Origin: Neostapfia colusana
Lineage: Eukaryota; Streptophyta; Magnoliopsida; Poales; Poaceae
Length of the DNA stretch: 64,000 bases
NCBI GenBank assembly: GCA_030760725.1
Contig: JASWHV010000012.1
Location: 35,309,652-35,373,651 of the forward strand
Reading direction: 5' to 3'
Shown: one piece after another, positions 1-12,330 of the stretch
Layout: the number at the start of each line of letters is the position of its first letter
Numbering within the stretch: the first letter of the stretch is position 1
Notes under the pieces: model-generated
Told to the model about the DNA's origin: nothing
Database searches by the model: none
Seen by the model: the letters and a program-made list of their open reading frames with translations, nothing else
Made by a program: the position numbers and the translations under genes

Positions 1-1
1 T

Positions 2-1093
2 TATGGTCTAAAGCAGGCTCCAAGAGCCTGGAATGAGAGACTTGACAAGGAACTGGAAAAGCTTGGTTTCAGAAGGACTGAAGCAGAACATGCCCTGTAC
101 AAAAGAGGCAAAGGTCCTAGCTTGCTCTTAATTGGAGTTTATGTGGATGATCTGATCATATGTGGTCCAAGTGAAAAAGATACCACAGAGTTCAAGTCAG
201 AAATGAAAAGAAGGTTTATGATGAGTGACCTAGGTAGATTGAGTTATTACTTAGGAATGGAAGTTCACCAAAAGAAAGATGAAATACTTCTCTGTCAGAA
301 AGCATATGCTCTGAAAATTCTGAATATTACAGGGACGAGTCAATGCAACTCTAGTGAGGTTCCAATGGAACCCAGACTGCATACCAAGAAATCATATAGA
401 AGTAAAGCAGTAGCTGCTACAACTTACAGAAGCTTGATCAGCTGCTTGAGGTATTTAGTGAACACAAGACCTGACTTGGCCTTCTCGGTTGGGCTTGTCA
501 GCAGGTTTATGGAAACTCCATCTGAATGTCACATGGGAGCAGTGAAAAGTATACTGAGGTATGTGGCTGGCACATTGAATTATGGCTGCAGATACACTAA
601 AGGAAATTCCTTGACTCTGCTTGGGTACTCTGACAGTGATCTGGCTGGGGATTTGGATGACAGAAAGAGCACTACTGGGATGGCTTATTGCCTTGGAAAA
701 AATCTTATAACCTGGAATTCTCAAAAGCAGCTAGTAGTAGCTCTATTCTCCTGTGAAGCCAAATACATAGCTGCAGCCACTGCAGTTTGTCAAGGCATAT
801 GGTTGAGCAGACTCTTTGGTGAGATATTGGAAGAAGACCCTGTAAAATTCAGACTACTTATAGACAACAAGTCTGCTTTAGAACTAAGCAAAAATCCCAA
901 GTTTCATGACAGGGTTAAGCACATTGACACTAGGTTTCATTATATACGCGATTGTTTTGAAGAAAAGAGGGTGGAACTGGAGTATATCAATACAAACAGT
1001 CACCTAGCTGGTATTCTGACAAAACCTCTTCCAAGGGTGAAGCTAGTTGAGATTCGGCAACAACTTGCGATTGTCAAAGTGCAACAAGATTAG
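2..1093 (+). CDS. Ty1/copia pol polyprotein, C-terminal part (RT end + RNase H), cut by window edge
   Basis: The frame is open from base 2, so the start lies outside the window. It begins with the copia signature YGLKQAPRAW and then carries the reverse-transcriptase catalytic motif YVDDL at about 143-157. RNase H follows: GYSDSDLAGD, DRKSTTG, a CEAKY motif (the family usually has CEAEY), DNKSAL and HIDTRFHYIRD. The frame ends at TAG (1091-1093) with the typical KPLPR tail. In this family the polyprotein makes cytoplasmic virus-like particles, and this part copies RNA to DNA and removes the RNA strand. No lesion is visible in the part shown. A polypurine tract and LTR follow directly, which confirms the end of the internal region. 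Family assignment is firm; whether the whole element is intact cannot be judged. Confidence 0.93.
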   Translation, partial: YGLKQAPRAWNERLDKELEKLGFRRTEAEHALYKRGKGPSLLLIGVYVDDLIICGPSEKDTTEFKSEMKRRFMMSDLGRLSYYLGMEVHQKKDEILLCQKAYALKILNITGTSQCNSSEVPMEPRLHTKKSYRSKAVAATTYRSLISCLRYLVNTRPDLAFSVGLVSRFMETPSECHMGAVKSILRYVAGTLNYGCRYTKGNSLTLLGYSDSDLAGDLDDRKSTTGMAYCLGKNLITWNSQKQLVVALFSCEAKYIAAATAVCQGIWLSRLFGEILEEDPVKFRLLIDNKSALELSKNPKFHDRVKHIDTRFHYIRDCFEEKRVELEYINTNSHLAGILTKPLPRVKLVEIRQQLAIVKVQQD

Positions 1094-1102
1094 GGGGTGA
1101 GA
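1090..1102 (+). other. Polypurine tract of the copia element
   Basis: TTAGGGGGTGAGA lies directly between the pol stop codon and the first TG of the LTR. This is where plus-strand DNA synthesis starts in LTR retrotransposons. Confidence 0.75.
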
Positions 1103-1474
1103 TGTTGAGTTAATCTTGTCGCATAATACTTTGCATTGCATATTTGCTTTGAAAGTGTAATAAAGTTGTTGCTAGAATATTGGTTCTGTAACAGACTTAG
1201 GAAAGTTCATAGTAGTCATGGTGACCGGTTCATATGCCGAGTGGATCGAGCTATGATCGATAATCATCGTGTCTGTTATTCATGCATGTAGACTGGGTAA
1301 TGGTTGTTACGTGGATTTAACAAACCGTTATGTACATCAGCTATATACACGACTGAACACGAGATGAACAGTGCGCCGGTTAACAAAAACTTAGTCTCTT
1401 CCTCTGAAAAAACTCTTTTTCTTGAGTGAGGTCGAGTGGTAGTACAGCTCCGGTGCAAGCACAATATTTCAACA
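1103..1474 (+). repeat. 3' LTR of the copia element
   Basis: The LTR starts TGTTGA right after the polypurine tract. The best end is TCAACA at 1469-1474, which gives a perfect 6-bp terminal inverted repeat and a length of 372 bp, usual for copia. An alternative end is CAACA at 1506-1510 (408 bp, 5-bp inverted repeat). A TATA-like CTATATAC lies near 1339-1346. The 5' LTR and the left target duplication are outside the window, so the end cannot be fixed. Confidence 0.7.
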
Positions 1475-1916
1475 AGCTGTAGCTGATCAGGAGTGTGTTC
1501 CACTCCAACAGGATGGGCGAGGAGGACGACGTCGGGACCGGAACGACCGTCGACGGACTAACAGGGTTAAAGTGGGTGGGCGCCGTGGCCGGGGTGGCCG
1601 GCGGCGGGCAGTGATAGGACGAGCTCATTTTCCGTCTCCGATATATGGATGGGTCTTCTTTGGTGGTTGCTCCACGGCCTTCCAGGATGGGGCCGTGGGA
1701 TTCTAGCGGCAAGGAACCAACGTTCAATGTTGAGCAAGACGGACCCACCTCAAGTGTAGGGGCAGTCATCGGAGAGGCATCAATGATGTCTAGGAGGTGC
1801 CCTCCTTTGGTTGATGGGGTGGCACTCTCCTACGAGACGATGAACTCAAGCTTTCGGAACGTCAGTCTCTCACCGTCGTCACCGCTCTTACGCGAACTCA
1901 TGAAGCAATGACAATA
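1475..1916. other. Unassigned sequence between the copia LTR and element A
   Basis: This stretch is GC-rich from 1515 to about 1900. It holds an 88-codon plus-strand frame (1645-1911) and an overlapping minus-strand frame (1380-1769). I recognise neither protein, and neither shows a domain or clear codon structure, so I do not call a gene. Before element A inserted, this DNA was contiguous with the sequence now at 16684. Confidence 0.4.
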
Positions 1917-1921
1917 GATAC
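1917..1921. other. Left target-site duplication of element A (GATAC)
   Basis: GATAC immediately precedes the 5' LTR and is repeated exactly at 16679-16683 after the 3' LTR. A 5-bp duplication is the usual footprint of Ty3/gypsy integrase. Confidence 0.93.
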
Positions 1922-4900
1922 TGTAAAAGTCCCAAAATATGTATGAATAAAAACCAAGATTTAAGTTCATATGTGTGGCAAAGACATGAAAAATGGGACT
2001 TACTAAAAGTTTTCTTCATGCAAAGTAATACAGGGATGACCATCCAAAATGAGCCTCACATTTTTATTTAAAAGTGTTGAACCAATAAGGAGTTAAATAC
2101 CTCTTTGCATGTAAGTTTAAAAATCAGATTTGAAATTTAAAGTTCACACATGTGGTGACCAAAAACTTTGAATAAACATGCAGCCATATAGTTGGAATTA
2201 TAGGGAAAAGTTTGATCACAAACTTTTCATTTGTAGGGTGGGCTCAAAAAGGAGTTAAAGAGTAGCATTTGCAAATTCTAGCCAAATTCAAATTTGTCAT
2301 ACAAATTCAAACTGAATTTGGAGATTTCAAATTCTAGCCACCCTTTTTAAACTCAGAATTCTAGGAATTAAGTGGATCAGCTTGAGAAGATATTTGAGAG
2401 GTAAATGTGGAGTGGGACCCACATGTCATAGAGCTAAAGAGGGTGCCTTGCACACTAAGTCTCGGCCTCGGTGGAAAATTCCACCGAACAGCTCACGGGA
2501 GCCACCGAGCAGCTTGCCGGCGCCACCTCCTGCCGCCTGCCTTCCCGCGCTGGCGCCCCGGGGTTGGTCCTGACCGCGCCTTCAACGTGATCGCGTACCC
2601 TCAGACCGAACAAAGGCTCGTTTGCCTTCCTCTCTCGCGAGAACGCCGAGCAACCCAGTGCCTCACGTCCGCTCTCGGCCGATCGGGAAATCAAAGAAAC
2701 CATCGCGCCTCTCTTCTCCCCGAGCTGCTAGAAAGTGCCCCGAGCTCAGCCTTCACCTCCCTGACCCGCAACCAAGCGAGCTTCGGCCTCCCTCGCCCGA
2801 GAACAACCGCCACAGCGGCGACCTAGTTCAAGAAAGTGATCGGGCGCACATGGGAAGCTCGCCACAGCAGAATTCACGATCGAGCAAGGGCGCCGCGTTG
2901 CTCTCACCCTAAGATCAGGCCATGCCGTGAGCTATTGACGGCGAATTTCGAAGTTTTGCTCCGGCGGCCTCATCCCGAGCTCCCGGTACAGCTCCTTAAA
3001 ATTCCTCCTCTCCAATCCTTCTTAGGGTATGAAACTTGGCACAGCGAAGCTGGACTAGCCTGCGATCATTTTCCCTTTTGCATCCATCGCACGAAAACGC
3101 CTCAGAGCGACGGAATTCGAGCTCGACTAGGGGTGTTCATGGCGTACACATTCGGTCGCACGATGACAACCTAATTGCAGCCACTCCCGAGCAACTTTGA
3201 GGTCGTGCCGATCTTCCTAGAACTGCGCTGGTGCTGTAGAGCTCATCGGTGCAAGTGTTGGCGGGCTGGAGACCTCGGGCGACGGCGCTGAACCACAACA
3301 GTAGCCGCCGCACGTCGCCAAGCTGGTTCCGGCCCCCGGCAGCCCAAGCAGAACCCACCATCGTGTTCCTCGGTGCCCTAAACCCTCTGGCGGCGAGCCT
3401 CTAGCTGGGCGGCGGCTGGAAACGCCGGTCCTGCGAGCAGCCGTTTGCTCCGGCGAGGGGGGGAGCACGCGGGCGCGAGAAAGAGGGCGGGAGGAAGAAG
3501 ACAGCGTGGGCCCCGGCTGTCAGCAGCTCAGAATTCAAACCCGTGATCAGGTGTGGCCGGGATCCCGTCTGCTGGCGCGCAAAACCCCATGGTCCCGGTG
3601 TGGCTTCAATTCTAGTGGCTGGAATTTAAATAAGCGGGCCCAGTAGGATTTTCAGTAGGAAAACAATTCCAGAGTTGGCTGAAACTTTGGAAAATCATAG
3701 ATCCCTGTAGAAAACTCCAAAATGAGTGATTCCACTTGGGTTGGATTCATCTCTCCGAGTTCTATCCAAATATGAACTCAGATTTGTATGAAAGTCAATA
3801 TTATATTCTGGAGAACTCTTTGAAGTTTTTTTGAAAAAGAATTATTGAGGGAGTTTGGTTCATCCAAAAATCCCCAATTTTTTCCAAAATATTCTGTAGC
3901 ATATTGTTGACCTTCTAGAAAAATTTTAGCTCATTTGAAGATCATTTGAGTAGGAATTTGCCAAAAACAAATTGCTGTGTTCATAAGGGTCCAGAAACAT
4001 TTTCAGAAAATGTTTCCAACTTGTAAAATCTATTCTGGGCAATCCATAGCTACAAAAATCCTAGGAAAATTTAGGCAAGCTCTCTGAGACATAATTGAAA
4101 TTGTAGTTCACTTAATTGAGCATGAAAATGCACATTACTTCAGAATTAATTCCTTTAAGTAGAAATGCTTAAAAGAATTGTTCTGGAAGAACTACTCAAG
4201 TAAAAGGGCTGAATTTTGGACCAGATTACTTTCATGTGACCAAGAACTCACATGTAAATTATCATCTCAAGTTGAGCCCTAGAACTTCCTGTTCTTGTTC
4301 TCCATAAATATGTATATGTGGGGATACATGAAGGACATTATGAGAATTATGGAGAACACAATTTATCTCCACCTTAGCTGCAATTTGGCAAGCTAAATCC
4401 TTAGGTAGTATAGAACCTTCTGTAAAGGTTTTCAGGCCATTGGAGTTCTTGTTCTTCAGTGGCACTCAAATCTTTTCAGTTATCTATTAGGTTCATTAGG
4501 GAAAATGGTTAGTGTATAGCTAAGGCCTTAAGGTCAATTTAGTTTAAGTCTGTTCTTTGCACAACAGAGGCAAACCAAGCCATTCTCGGCTTTTCCATAC
4601 AACCTCTGTTCCTAAGAACTTCATTCTATAACTTCTTTCCATTACATTCTATAAAACATGTGCATATGCATTTCAATAGGAACTACAACGAAGGGGATTC
4701 AAAGGAGTGATTCATTGAAGTGGATCAAGCTCCGTAGAATCAAGGGTGGATCAACAAGGACACTAACTGATTATATACGACTACCCTGCAAAACAGGCAA
4801 GCTCTGGTTTGCATTTAACAGATTGAAGTTTTTACTTTGTATTCATTTTCGGTTAAGATTTGAACTGTGCATTAGGTCTAGTGTTTGATACTCCTCTTGC

Positions 4901-6258
4901 ATAGCCAAATGACCCACGGAGTATTGGGTAGGTGCCTTTCACTGTGTAGAACTGCCATGCTTAAGTAAGGTTCAGTAGAAGTTGAGTGATGAGATGCTAC
5001 TCGCAGGTTCAGGAACAACAGGGGCATACGGGATTGGTTCAAAAATGAATTAGCGAGTTAAAGTGGAGACCGGAAGGTTGTAGGAGCAGCAGGACATAGG
5101 GGCATGGGTGCTATAGACTTGTCCGTGTCGTTCAAGGACCGATCCGTATGCGGCCCTGTTGAACAAGTTTGAGTTGTGTACCGGACTCATGCTGGCTATA
5201 TGGGACCCAGTAAACCGATGTACCTTAGGAAGCTGTTGTTGGGACTTTTCGGGTCGCCTCAGGCGGATGGCTGGTGTGCAGTATGTGGGGAACGTTCTCA
5301 TGACATCTCACGTCGGCAGGTGCACCATGAGAGTGGCTACTGTACGGGGCGACTTGATCGATTCAGCGGATGTGAAAAGGGGAAAAGGCTGCCACGTACG
5401 ACGTCAGTGATGGTTGTTGTAGGCAACGTCAAGTACGGGCGTACGTGTCGTGTAGTCCGGGTGTTATTGATTCGAATCACCGTCGCTCGTGGAATGGATC
5501 GAGCATACTTGTTCTCACAGTCATGACGTAGTAAGAACTTGCATGAGAAAGGAACTAATCACATTGGTTCGAAGGTTCATACTAGCTTTGTATTGGATCT
5601 TGATGAATAGGCTAGTGCAAACTCGATTCTTTTATGCCATGAGCAATTTAGATCGGGGGAAAGCATTTGTTGTTTGATTGTGGACTCCTGATGTGGCGTG
5701 CCCAAGGTTACTTAAAATTCTGCCATTAATACCTGAAAGTAAGGATCCACTTCTAGGCGAGTTAAATTATGCTTATACCATCCTATTTTAGGTTCATAAC
5801 CTCACCTAGAGTTTCATGTTTAGGGTGACGGTTAAGTCTTGTTAAGTGTTATGCTCACGGATGCTATCCGAGTTGTTTTGCAGGTATTTGACTTCATGCT
5901 TAAGAGAAGCGATGCCGATGAGACTCGGGATCCTCCGAGTGCTTACTCAAATACCATCCTCGCCGCTGCAGATTGTCTTCGTGTTGCTAGTAAGAAACGT
6001 CCGCGGGCTGGACTGTTTCTTTGTTGCTAAGATAGAGATGAATCGTGAGAGTGATAGTCTTCCGCTGTAGCTTATTCTGATATAACTATTTGTAAAACAT
6101 TCTTGTACGCTTCCGCTAAACTATTTATGTAATATGATGTGTGTTTGTCGACCCGTGTGCTTGTTGGGTGCCGCATATCACGGCACCACCCGATGAGATC
6201 CTGTCCCTCACAGCGTGGTATCAGGGCTGTTACACAGCGTGGTATCAGAGCTGTTACA
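1922..6258 (+). repeat. 5' LTR of element A (4,337 bp)
   Basis: It begins TGTAAAAG and ends CTGTTACA, a 5-bp TGTAA/TTACA inverted repeat. It aligns with 12331-16678 throughout. AT-rich ends flank a GC-rich block at about 2440-3600, which holds spurious long frames found in both copies. Relative to the 3' LTR, this copy lacks a short block near 2890 (the 3' copy has extra bases around 13300-13320). The extreme right end holds a 24-bp tandem duplication containing PBS-like sequence, listed separately. Confidence 0.93.
6211..6258 (+). repeat. 24-bp tandem duplication with PBS-like cores at the LTR edge
   Basis: Two copies (6211-6234 and 6235-6258) read CAGCG-TGGTATCAG-R-GCTGTTACA. They differ at one base: TCAGGG in the first, TCAGAG in the second. 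Each contains a copy of the initiator-Met PBS core and ends in the LTR terminal TTACA. The same pair is present at 16631-16678 in the 3' LTR. Confidence 0.9.
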
Positions 6259-6260
6259 GA

Positions 6261-6272
6261 TGGTATCAGAGC
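6261..6272 (+). other. Primer binding site of element A (initiator tRNA-Met)
   Basis: TGGTATCAGAGC lies two bases after the LTR end. It is the canonical sequence complementary to the 3' end of plant initiator tRNA-Met, used to prime minus-strand DNA. Confidence 0.9.
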
Positions 6273-7802
6273 TGTGTTGGGAATAGCACATGGATTGAGC
6301 ATCATATTACGATAAAAACTTAGGATACGGTGAGATAACGGTACTAGGCCCACATAAGGACTAGTATTAGCATATGATGAAGGTGGCAAGCTAACCTATT
6401 TGTTATGTCGAAAAACCGTGCATCTCGGGACGTTTATGTCTTGAGGGGTGCACATATGCGCTGTCCACCAGTGCGCACAAGCTGAAGGGTGGAGCCTCAC
6501 GGGTGGCAGGTAACCCGACCCGCTTTAGTATCCTCTACGACTCTTCATGTCTTTTGGGATATTTGAGCAACGTCTGTCCCTGGCGTGCGTGGTGCAATTT
6601 GGGAGACCCCGTCATGTGGTCAGTAACGTGAACACGTAGCTCAAGGCGTGTTTGGCTTGAGAACACCTAGGCGAGTGATGACGGCCGGGTGTACGAACTG
6701 TATGGATACCGGGTTCGGTGTGCAGCCGGGCCTGATGATTGAGTGTGGCTTATGTAGGTGCTAACCACGAAAACCTTAGTGTGTGTAGAACATGTTTGCG
6801 AGTGACCGTTTAGTGCCACCTAATGATACGTATATGCCGGTGAAATCCGGTTAGGTTTTTCTTTGGTGAGGCAATGTAGTACCGTCATATGTCTTACGGT
6901 GCATCGTCACTGTACTACACTTAATAGTATTCTTTCCTATGAAGAAATCATTCATGACTAACTTTCAAACTAAAAATGGATGTTGGAAAGCACATATTAG
7001 TTACTGAACTCTTCATTTGGCCTAAGTTTCAAAGAAGAGAATTGCTAGGCTTCTTTTGATCCGAAAACAGAGTGCTCTGTTCTGGCAGAAATTGTTGCTG
7101 GACTTTGACAGAGCATAACTCTGTCTAGATTGACCCAATGAAAGTATATGATACAATTATGGAAAGGTTTTTAAGTGCTCTACAACTTTTTTATAGACCT
7201 CCAGAGCAAAATCAGACGCCAACTTAGTTGAATGTCCAGTTGAATACAAACTGTTCAGAAAACAGAACAGCTGCAACATTCTCTGGATGTTTCTGTAAAT
7301 TGGCCATAACAATCTGTAGGAAAAATTTCTAAGGGTCATATGATACACCGTTGGAAAGGTTATGAAACTTGCAACGATTTTGTAGTTCATAGTTTGTTCA
7401 GAATGGTACCCCATTTGTATGTAAAACTGTGATGAAAACAGCCACATACAAAGGAGGTGCTGGCAAAATTTATCCAGAAATTCTGTCAACTTTGAACGAT
7501 CATAACCTCTGATTAAGGGATGATCCAGAGGCATGTGAGAACTCATTGAAAATATACTGAAGTTAACTTTAACTTTGGTATTCAACTTAAGTTATGAAAA
7601 TGCTAGTAACTGGATCAAATTCTGGGTTAAGTACAGAAAGGTTTGTTCTGTACAGAATGAGGGACTGAATATGTTGGATTTAGAAAGATGTGTAAACATG
7701 AAATTTTGTTATGCTTTCATAAAGTTTTAGCATGTTCATGTTTTAATTTCACATACTGCTGAGATCAAGTTTTGACTCCCCTCAAAATTATGCTTTTGCA
7801 GT
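6273..7802 (+). other. 5' leader of element A, non-coding
   Basis: About 1.5 kb between PBS and gag. I see no coding frame on the plus strand. The leader ends in a T-rich stretch and GCAG one base before the gag ATG (TTATGCTTTTGCAG-T-ATG), which looks like a 3' splice site. A 142-codon minus-strand frame at 7157-7585 has no recognisable product and is left out. Confidence 0.6.
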
Positions 7803-10800
7803 ATGGTGCGTAGTCATTCTTCGAGTCGGGCTGAAGGTTCTCGCCGAGATGATAATGACTCGACTCCACCACGGGCACCGCCATCAACGGTATGGGCGGA
7901 TGTCATGGCTCAGATGGTCGAGTCAAGTCAAGAGAACACGAGACTACTCCAAGCCTTGGTACAACAGGGCTTACTCCAACATGCACAACAGGACGTTCCA
8001 CCTCGGAACGCCTATTCGGACTTCTTGGCGACACAACCGTCAATTTTCACAGAAGCCAACGAACCAGTGGAAGCTGATCAGTGGCTTCGAGTTATGGAGT
8101 CCAAGTTTGAGGTGTTTGAGTGTGATGAGTATCAGAAGACATTATTTGCATCTCAATAGCTCTATGGAGCCACCGGAAATTGGTGGTTCTCTTATCTCGC
8201 CACTGTTCCGGAGGGCCATCAAGTGGAATGGACGGAATTTCGTGAAGCATTCCGTGCTCGTCACATTCCTATGGGTTTTATCAAGGCCCAGCAGCAAGCA
8301 TTTAGAAACTTGAGGCAGGGGGACATGAGTGTCCTCGAGTATGTCAAAAGGTTCGACCTTTTGGCACAATATGCTCCTGCTTATGTGACGAGTGAAGATG
8401 AAAGGTGTGACTACTTCTTCTATGGCCTGAGTGCCATATTAAAAGACAAGTTGGCTTTGTTCAATCAAGGCAGTTACACCGAATTGATCAGTGCTACCCT
8501 GCTGCTAGAACAAGCGACACTGGAGTGTCAAGCAGAGAAGAGGGACCGGGATGATGTGCAAGAAGACACACCAGTTGTTCCTCGTAAGTACCGTGTGGTG
8601 TATCACACACCATCCGATGAGATATGGCAAGCACCTGTGGGATCAACTCCGTACAGATTTCCTGCTCAAGAATCTTGTCTTGAAGCAACACCATTGCCGC
8701 AGCAACGAATGACACCTGTTGCATCATTGCTGCAACCAAGAACATCAACTTCTCAACCAAAAGTCAACGAAGAACCGGGGAAACCTCCGTGTTCTTATTG
8801 CCACCGTTCAGGGCATTTTAGGCAGGAATGCCGGAAGAAGTTGATGAACACCAGACAGCCATCATCATCAGGTGGTATGCTGCCACCTGCTCAAGTCAAC
8901 ATAACAGCATTGCAATCCGGGAGTGTGCAACATCTTGCTATTGAGGATGTCCCGGAGGGAGCACCGGTGTTAGCAGGCATGTTTACTCTCAAAGACGTGC
9001 CCGTGCTTGTACTTTTTGATTCCGGTGCAACCCACAGTTTTATCAGCAAAACATGCGTGAATCTGCACCAATTATCCACCAATACTCCCACAACGAGTTT
9101 TCTTATACGTTCACCGGGAGGAAATATCTCTGCCAATCAGATTGTGTCCCGAGCAGCTTTGTGTTTGGGCGGAAGAATATACCCAACATCGCTGATTATG
9201 TTGGATCGGCAAAAGATAGACATTATATTGGGGATGTCTTGGTTAAATCGTCACGGTGCCGTTCTCAATATCGGTAACCAGATTGTCCAGATTGACTCGT
9301 CGATTCACGGGCAGCACACGCTGCTGTTAGACAGCGAAGACCCAGATATGGTAGAGGCCTACCACATGGAAGCGCTGAAGCTTGAAGATATTCCGGTGGT
9401 ACGTGATTATCCTGACGTATTTCCCGAGGATTCACCGAGCATGCCGCTCGAACGGGACGTCGAGTTTAAGATTGAACTGGCACCGGGAACGACACCTATC
9501 TCACGAAGGCCTTACAAGATGGCACCTAACGAGCTAGCAGAGTTAAAGGAGCAACTAAATGAACTCATGAGCAAGGGTTTCATACGACCAAGTTCTTCAC
9601 CTTGGGGTTGCTCTGCTCTGTTCGTTAAGAAGAAGGACGAAACACTACGGCTATGTGTTGATTACCGTCCTCTAAATGCTGTCACGATCAAGAACAAGTA
9701 TCCTTTGCCCCACATCAACATCCTGTTTGATCAACTTGTGGGTGCAAGAGTATTTTCGAAGATGGATCTTCGGTCGGGGTATCATCAAATTAAGATCCGA
9801 CCGGAGGACATACCAAAGACAGCTTTCTCGACGAGATACGGGCTCTATGAGTACATCATCATGTCATTTGGGTTAACCAACGCTCCGGCATACTTCATGT
9901 ACTTGATGAATTCGGTGTTCATGCCGGAGTTAGACAAGTTCGTCGTAGTATTCATTGACGACATATTGGTTTACTCCAAATCTGAAGAAGAGCACGCTGA
10001 ACATCTGCGCATTGTGTTACAATTGCGGGAGCACCAATTATATGCCAAGTTCAGCAAGTGCGAATTTTGGATTGACCAAGTGCCTTTCCTAGGCCATATT
10101 ATTTCAGCAGAGGGCATTGCCGTGGACCCCAGCAAAATTGAACAAGTGCTGAAATGGGAATCTCCCAAGTCAGTCCACGAGGTCCGAAGTTTCCTAGGTT
10201 TAACGGGCTATTATCGGAGATTTATTCCGAGCTTCTCAAAAATTGCTAAACCAATGACGGAGCTGCTAAAGAAGGGCACAAAATACATGTGGAATGCAGC
10301 ATGTGAAGCCGCATTCAAAACTTTGGTGAAACATCTCACAACAGCTCCAGTTCTTGCTCAGTCGGACACGACGAAGCCATTTGATGTATACTGTGATGCA
10401 TCCGGCATCGGTCTCGGCTGTGTTCTGATGCAAGAAGGGTGTGTAGTCGCCTATGGGTCTCGTCAACTGCGAAACCACGAGCAGCATTACCCAACTCACG
10501 ATCTGGAGCTTGCTGCAGTGGTGTTGGCGTTAAAGATGTGGAGGCATTATCTGCTTGGTAATCTTGTTCACCTCTACACCGACCATAAAAGCCTGAAGTA
10601 TATCTTCACACAGAAGGAGCTGAATATGAGACAACGGAGATGGTTGGAGCTCATCAAAGATTATGAAATTGAGATCCACTATCATCCGGGAAAAGCAAAC
10701 GTGGTTGCTGACGCGCTTAGTCGGAAAGCCCACGTTCACAACTTGGCGGCTGCTGAGTTGGAAGATGAAGAACCAAGTCTCCGTGTCATTCCGTATGGCG

Positions 10801-12297
10801 CGCTTTATAATCTCGTTCTCATTCCAACAATCCGTGAAGAGATTGTTGAGGCTCAAAGAAGAGACAAAGGTATGTCTCACATACGGAGAAGACTAGACAA
10901 CGGAGAAGTGAAATGTTTCCGGAAGGATGAGAACGGTACAATATGGTTCAATGACCGTATAGTGGTACCGCGCAATATGAAACTTCGGAAGAAGATCTTG
11001 GATGAAGCCCACCTGTTGAAGTTTTCCAATCATCCCAGAAGTAACAAGATGTACCAAGATTTGAAACAGAAAGTTTGGTGGACAAGGATGAAGAGGGAAA
11101 TCGCTAAATACATATCCGAATGTGATACGTGTAGACGGGTCAAGGCTGATCATATGCGGAAAGCCGGACCGCTACAACCTTTAAAGATACCGGCATGGAA
11201 GTGGGAGGATGTGAGTATGGATTTCATCGTCGGATTACCGCTCACATCCAGGAAACATGACTCGATATGGGTGATCGTCGACCGGTTGACGAAGTCAGCT
11301 CATTTCATACCGGTGAACACTCGTTATCGAGCAAGGCAATATGCGGAGTTATACATCTCCAGAATTATATGCTCACATGGTGTTCCGAAGACCATCATTT
11401 CAGATCGAGGTGCGCTGTTTGTTGCTCGTTTTTGGGAGCAGCTGCACACCTCGTTGGGCACCAAGCTGATTAGAAGCTCCGCATATCACCCTCAAACCGA
11501 TGGACAAACTGAGAGGGTGAATCAAGTGCTTGAGGATATGTTGAGAGCATGTGCCATCCACCACGGTAGGAATTGGGATGATCACCTACTGCTGGCGGAG
11601 TTTTCATACAACAACGGTTATCAAGTGAGTATTAAAATGGCACCGTATGAAGCTCTCTATGGCCGGAAGTGTCGCACACCACTGAATTGGTGTGAGTCCG
11701 GTGAAAGAGTTCTGTTTGGGATTGATCTTGTCAACGAAGCCGAAGACCGAGTTCGGTTAATACAAGAAAACTTGAAGGATGCACAATCCTGACAGAAGAG
11801 CTATGCTGATCAACGGCGTAGGCCTTTACATTTTGATGTCGGAGAGCACGTATATCTTCGTGTATCTCCGATGAAGGGAATTCACCGGTTTGGTGTAAAG
11901 GGGAAACTCGCTCTCCGTTTTATTGGTCCTTTTTCTATCACAGAAGTGCGGACCCGTAGCCTACCAGCTGGAATTACCGGCAAGTCTAGCGGGTGTCCAT
12001 GATGTATTTCATATGTCACAGCTGCGGAAGTGCCTCAAATTCACCGCTGCTGTTCGCACCGAGGAAATCGACGAATTGAAACCGGACCTGACCTACACCG
12101 AGCGACCGGTTCATATTTTGGATGAAAAGACCCGGGTAACCCGGAACCGGACGATCAGATTCTTCAAGGTGCTGTGGAGTAATCATACCACGGAAGAGGT
12201 GACGTGGGAAAGTGAAGATTACCTCCGCACCAACTATCCGGAACTTTTAGCTTTTATAATTTGTAATCACCTCTCCCGTCTCGTTCCTCTCTTGTAA
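7803..12297 (+). pseudogene. gag-pol polyprotein of element A, with two stops and a frameshift
   Basis: Counting codons from the ATG at 7803: gag core up to about 300; CCHC zinc knuckle (CSYCHRSGHFRQEC) near 330; aspartic protease DSGATHSF near 406; RT with YRPLN and the intact catalytic FIDD near 717; RNase H DVYCDAS near 861; integrase HHCC around DEAH...CDTC and core ISDRG...YHPQTDGQTE; and a C-terminal chromodomain (FFKVLWSNHT...TWESEDYL, 12151-12220). The frame is interrupted by TAG at 8157-8159 (in SQ*LYGATGNWW, expected Q), by TGA at 11790-11792 (expected R before QKSYAD), and by a frameshift near 11940-11950, where two A's appear lost before TGCGGACCC. The rest is well preserved, so decay is recent or light. 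The final stop used (12295-12297) may not be the ancestral one. Confidence 0.93.
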
Positions 12298-12310
12298 TCT
12301 CGGGACGAGA

Positions 12311-12330
12311 TTCTTTTAAGGGGGGAGGAA
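12311..12330 (+). other. Polypurine tract of element A
   Basis: TTCTTTTAAGGGGGGAGGAA directly abuts the TG of the 3' LTR. Purine runs of this kind recur at the same place in elements B, C, D and F. Confidence 0.85.

Noticed and set aside
1645..1911. 88-codon frame between the copia LTR and element A as a possible host gene
   Set aside because: No recognised domain, an equally long antisense frame, and it abuts transposon boundaries; left as unassigned sequence.
2382..2912. Overlapping 60-140-codon frames in the GC-rich part of the LTR of A (and 12792-14071)
   Set aside because: Frames are open on several strands because of base composition, lie in a non-coding LTR, are not conserved as one frame between the two LTRs, and match no domain I know.
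6261..6272. Possible tRNA gene at the TGGTATCAGAGC motif
   Set aside because: Only the 12 bases complementary to the tRNA 3' end are present, with no cloverleaf; it is a retrotransposon primer site.
10530..10880. Antisense frames of 60-140 codons across the gag-pol genes of A, B, C and F
   Set aside because: They are shadows of the conserved coding strand, without start context or domains.
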